A stretch of DNA of 60,124 nucleotides, taken from assembly GCA_002104985.1 (NCBI GenBank), contig MCGO01000223.1, positions 1 through 60,124 on the forward strand, in the 5' to 3' direction. Made by a program: the position numbers and the translations under genes. Shown one piece after another: positions 58,226 through 60,124 of this stretch. Position 1 is the first letter of the stretch. Each line of letters starts with the position of its first letter. Source of the stretch: Rhizoclosmatium globosum (lineage: Eukaryota; Chytridiomycota; Chytridiomycetes; Chytridiales; Chytriomycetaceae). Under the pieces are notes generated by a model, which was not told the origin of the DNA, searched no databases, and was given only the letters and a program-made list of their open reading frames with translations.

Positions 58226-59788
58226 TTATCCCATCAGTCCACTCAAGAATCTCTCCTTCAATAAACTCAGCTGTTCATCACCAACCATCCCGTTCAACCA
58301 CGAAAGAGTGACAGTCATCCTTCCATCCAGCGTCACAACCCCAACTTCCACTCTTCGCGTATTAATATCAGTACGCATAGTACTAACCATCCTAAAATCC
58401 TGAACGGCATCCCCAAAGTCTTGGTTGAAGTTACCCACATTCGACAGAGTGTACGCCACAGGAGTATCCGTTTTCGCTTCACTGGAGCCAACTGATACAT
58501 TTTAGGTGTAACCCACCTCTGTGCGCCCTCATCTTTCCACTTTGCGGCTACCGTTGAAGGAACAGGCAAGAAGCGTGCCAAATGGAACGGCTCGTTTCTT
58601 GCCAACCGAGTCCGCAAGTCTTGGAATATCATCAGTGATTGGATATCAGTTTCAGTTGTTAAATCGGATGTTTGGGAGATGGAGACGTGGGGCAACAGCA
58701 GAATATAATTGAACGCGCCGTCCGTGGTGGATGGAATATGACGCGCTGGACGACCGTTGACGGCAAGACCTGCCAGCAATGATATCTGCGGTTTATGTCT
58801 TTTGGATTCGGGTAGTGTAGAGGTAGGAAGTAGTGAAGGGTGGGCAAATGCAGCACCCATGGCTCCACATAGGAGTGGAAGTCACCGATACTTTGAGAGT
58901 TTTTGCACGTTGAATAATATGGGAAGTTTCTTGAGCATTGAAAGATGTTGTTGTGCAGAGAGTCAGTTGAGAATGAAGAGCGTGTTCCTCAATTCCATTC
59001 GTTTGACGAAGATTCTCAAAGAGAGACTGAGTATCATCCTGCGAGGGCACAGGAGTCTGCTTCAACAGCACCGGCTTCGACTTGAAAATGAAATAATAGA
59101 GGCCCAATAGGTTGAGTATAAATCCAATAAACTTGGTCCAGGTCCTTTCCCTTTGGAATCATATCCACGAACCACAACTTGTCCTCCACCGTCACCACCT
59201 CCTTTCCTCCTTCCTCGGTGGTATCCTTGTTCAGAAGCCCCTTGATGCATCTGAACACAATCTGAGCGGCAACAGCGCCATCAAAAGCGGCATGTGAAAA
59301 GACAAAGACCAGTCCCACTCTGCCACGATCATCCAAATCCGAATTCCCAACCACAACCACGCGCGCGAGTCCGCGTCGAAACACGTGAAACGGCGTTGCG
59401 AGTTCTGTTTTTTGGTTTGGTCAAAGTGTCAATGCTTGGCTGTGCTTGGCTCAACCAGGTAAAACACGCACCAGTTTGGACAACGCCGTCGATCGACGCG
59501 CCGTTGCACCTTCGAATCGGAACTCGGAAACACGGGCGCCGCTCAAAGACAAGTTCTGGTTTGGTGTTGTGTTGTGTTGGTGGCGGAAACCGCGATTCGG
59601 GAACCCAGATTCGGGTGCTCGTTCGACACTCTTTCAAGCACAAGTGGAAGTCGCTTCTCCGCCTCGTTTGCACTTATTGACAGCGTTAGAGAGTACGCAA
59701 AGTTGGTGAACTCGGTTGCATTGCTGAGGTATGAGGCTTCCTTGGGCGATAAGTGTCGGAGGTGTGTGTCATTTTGAGACAGAAGCAC
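58226..59788 (-). pseudogene. Acetyl-/acyltransferase of the HxxxD (alcohol acetyltransferase-like) type, decayed
   Basis: Pieces in several frames line up as one CAT-like acyltransferase: HLRHLSPKEASYLSNATEF, ERVSNEHPNLGSRI, TELATPFHVFRRGLARVVV, VFVFSHAAFDGAVAAQIV (catalytic HxxxDG, about 59278-59295), FIGFILNLLGLYYFIFKSKP (membrane-anchor-like loop), LCGAMGAAFAHPSLLP and PVAYTLSNVGNFNQDFGD. One real intron (about 59399-59462) is visible. Frame changes are needed near 59575 (in a CAACA repeat), near 59150 (AAAGGG run), near 58872 and near 58500, and the first ATG (about 59775) is out of frame. So many breaks in 1.5 kb, beside a flawless 5.4-kb gene, argue for a pseudogene. Formerly it may have acetylated alcohols or polyketide/lipid groups. 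Confidence 0.7.
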
Positions 59789-59884
59789 AGAAACAAAAGT
59801 GGAGATATTTGTGTACGTAACGATAATAATCTATTCTGATTGATGAAAAGGTTGAAATTTAATGTTTATGATCGCGTTCCAAAA

Positions 59885-60124
59885 ATGGGTAAACCACCAG
59901 CCCCTTCTGTTAGTTTGCCCCAACTCGCCTCAAAAACAGTGAAACTTCAGCAACCAGAAAAGACCAAGAAGCTTCCTTCCCTTCCTGCTGGCTCATCCTC
60001 AACTTCTACACAAGCCTCATCCACAAAACCGAAACCAATCGCAAAAGACAAGAAAGAACCAGCATCAAAACCTAAATCTAAAACAAAGGCCGTGAAGATG
60101 AGAGAAAGCATCTACTTCTCTCCC
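59885..60124 (+). CDS. Start of an unknown gene, cut by window end
   Basis: An open frame from ATG 59885 (context AAAAATGGG) runs off the window after 80 codons without a stop. It starts MGKPPAPSVSLPQLASK and continues with a disordered Lys/Ser/Pro/Thr-rich sequence (QASSTKPKPIAKDKKE), ending VKMRESIYFSP. The bias toward Ser, Lys and Pro and the clean start suggest the disordered N terminus of a nuclear or cytoskeletal protein, but no domain is visible yet. It is divergent from the acyltransferase pseudogene with under 100 bp between the two. Confidence 0.5.
   Translation, partial: MGKPPAPSVSLPQLASKTVKLQQPEKTKKLPSLPAGSSSTSTQASSTKPKPIAKDKKEPASKPKSKTKAVKMRESIYFSP

Overview
This window is nuclear DNA from an intron-rich, gene-dense eukaryote, most likely a zoosporic (chytrid-type) fungus. 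Nearly every gene is split by short GT-AG introns, mostly 45-75 nt, some with a clear branch site (for example TACTAAC at 4111-4117). Housekeeping genes read as fungal. A gene resembling axonemal/sperm cyclic-nucleotide-binding proteins and a pair of seven-helix membrane proteins fit a flagellated fungus. The taxon is an inference; there is no rRNA gene or other marker here.

Layout. 1-8831: end of an MFS transporter, SEC61 alpha, a SET/MYND methyltransferase, a type II membrane glycosyltransferase (minus) and, divergently, deoxyhypusine hydroxylase. 9069-16645: the long elongation-factor gene SPT6 and an Old Yellow Enzyme-type oxidoreductase. 16777-19184: three tandem minus-strand hotdog thioesterases, the first with a damaged splice donor, then a small membrane protein. 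20132-23262: a SnoaL-like protein, COQ7, mitochondrial acyl carrier protein and a BolA (Fra2-like) protein, all on the plus strand. 24597-27446: a large secreted PAN/apple-domain wall protein with a recent internal duplication. 28163-33389: a two-CNB-domain protein (minus), a single-pass ectodomain protein (plus) and a small PAN-like secreted protein (minus). 33611-41000: M14 carboxypeptidase, a hexose transporter with a 20-nt exon, and a GPI-type surface protein. 41208-47869: UDP-glucose pyrophosphorylase and a PH-CLU-TPR protein. 48093-52659: tandem seven-helix proteins (the first broken), RNase H2 subunit B and an HD-domain phosphohydrolase. 52801-60124: a 1658-residue FHA protein, a decayed acyltransferase, and the start of an unknown gene.

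Main discovery: the FHA protein at 52801-58158 carries, after its N-terminal FHA domain, a PP1-docking module (KKVTFGPKLEPEIF ... STPLKRG) that matches the Ki-67/RepoMan module almost position for position, then a long acidic region and a C-terminal array of basic KRG units. It looks like a fungal Ki-67 counterpart.

Sequence quality: single-base frame breaks occur in several conserved genes, including the essential UGP1 gene, and look like residual assembly indels rather than biology. By contrast the acyltransferase at 58226-59788 has about five breaks in 1.5 kb beside a 5.4-kb gene with none, so it is probably a true pseudogene.
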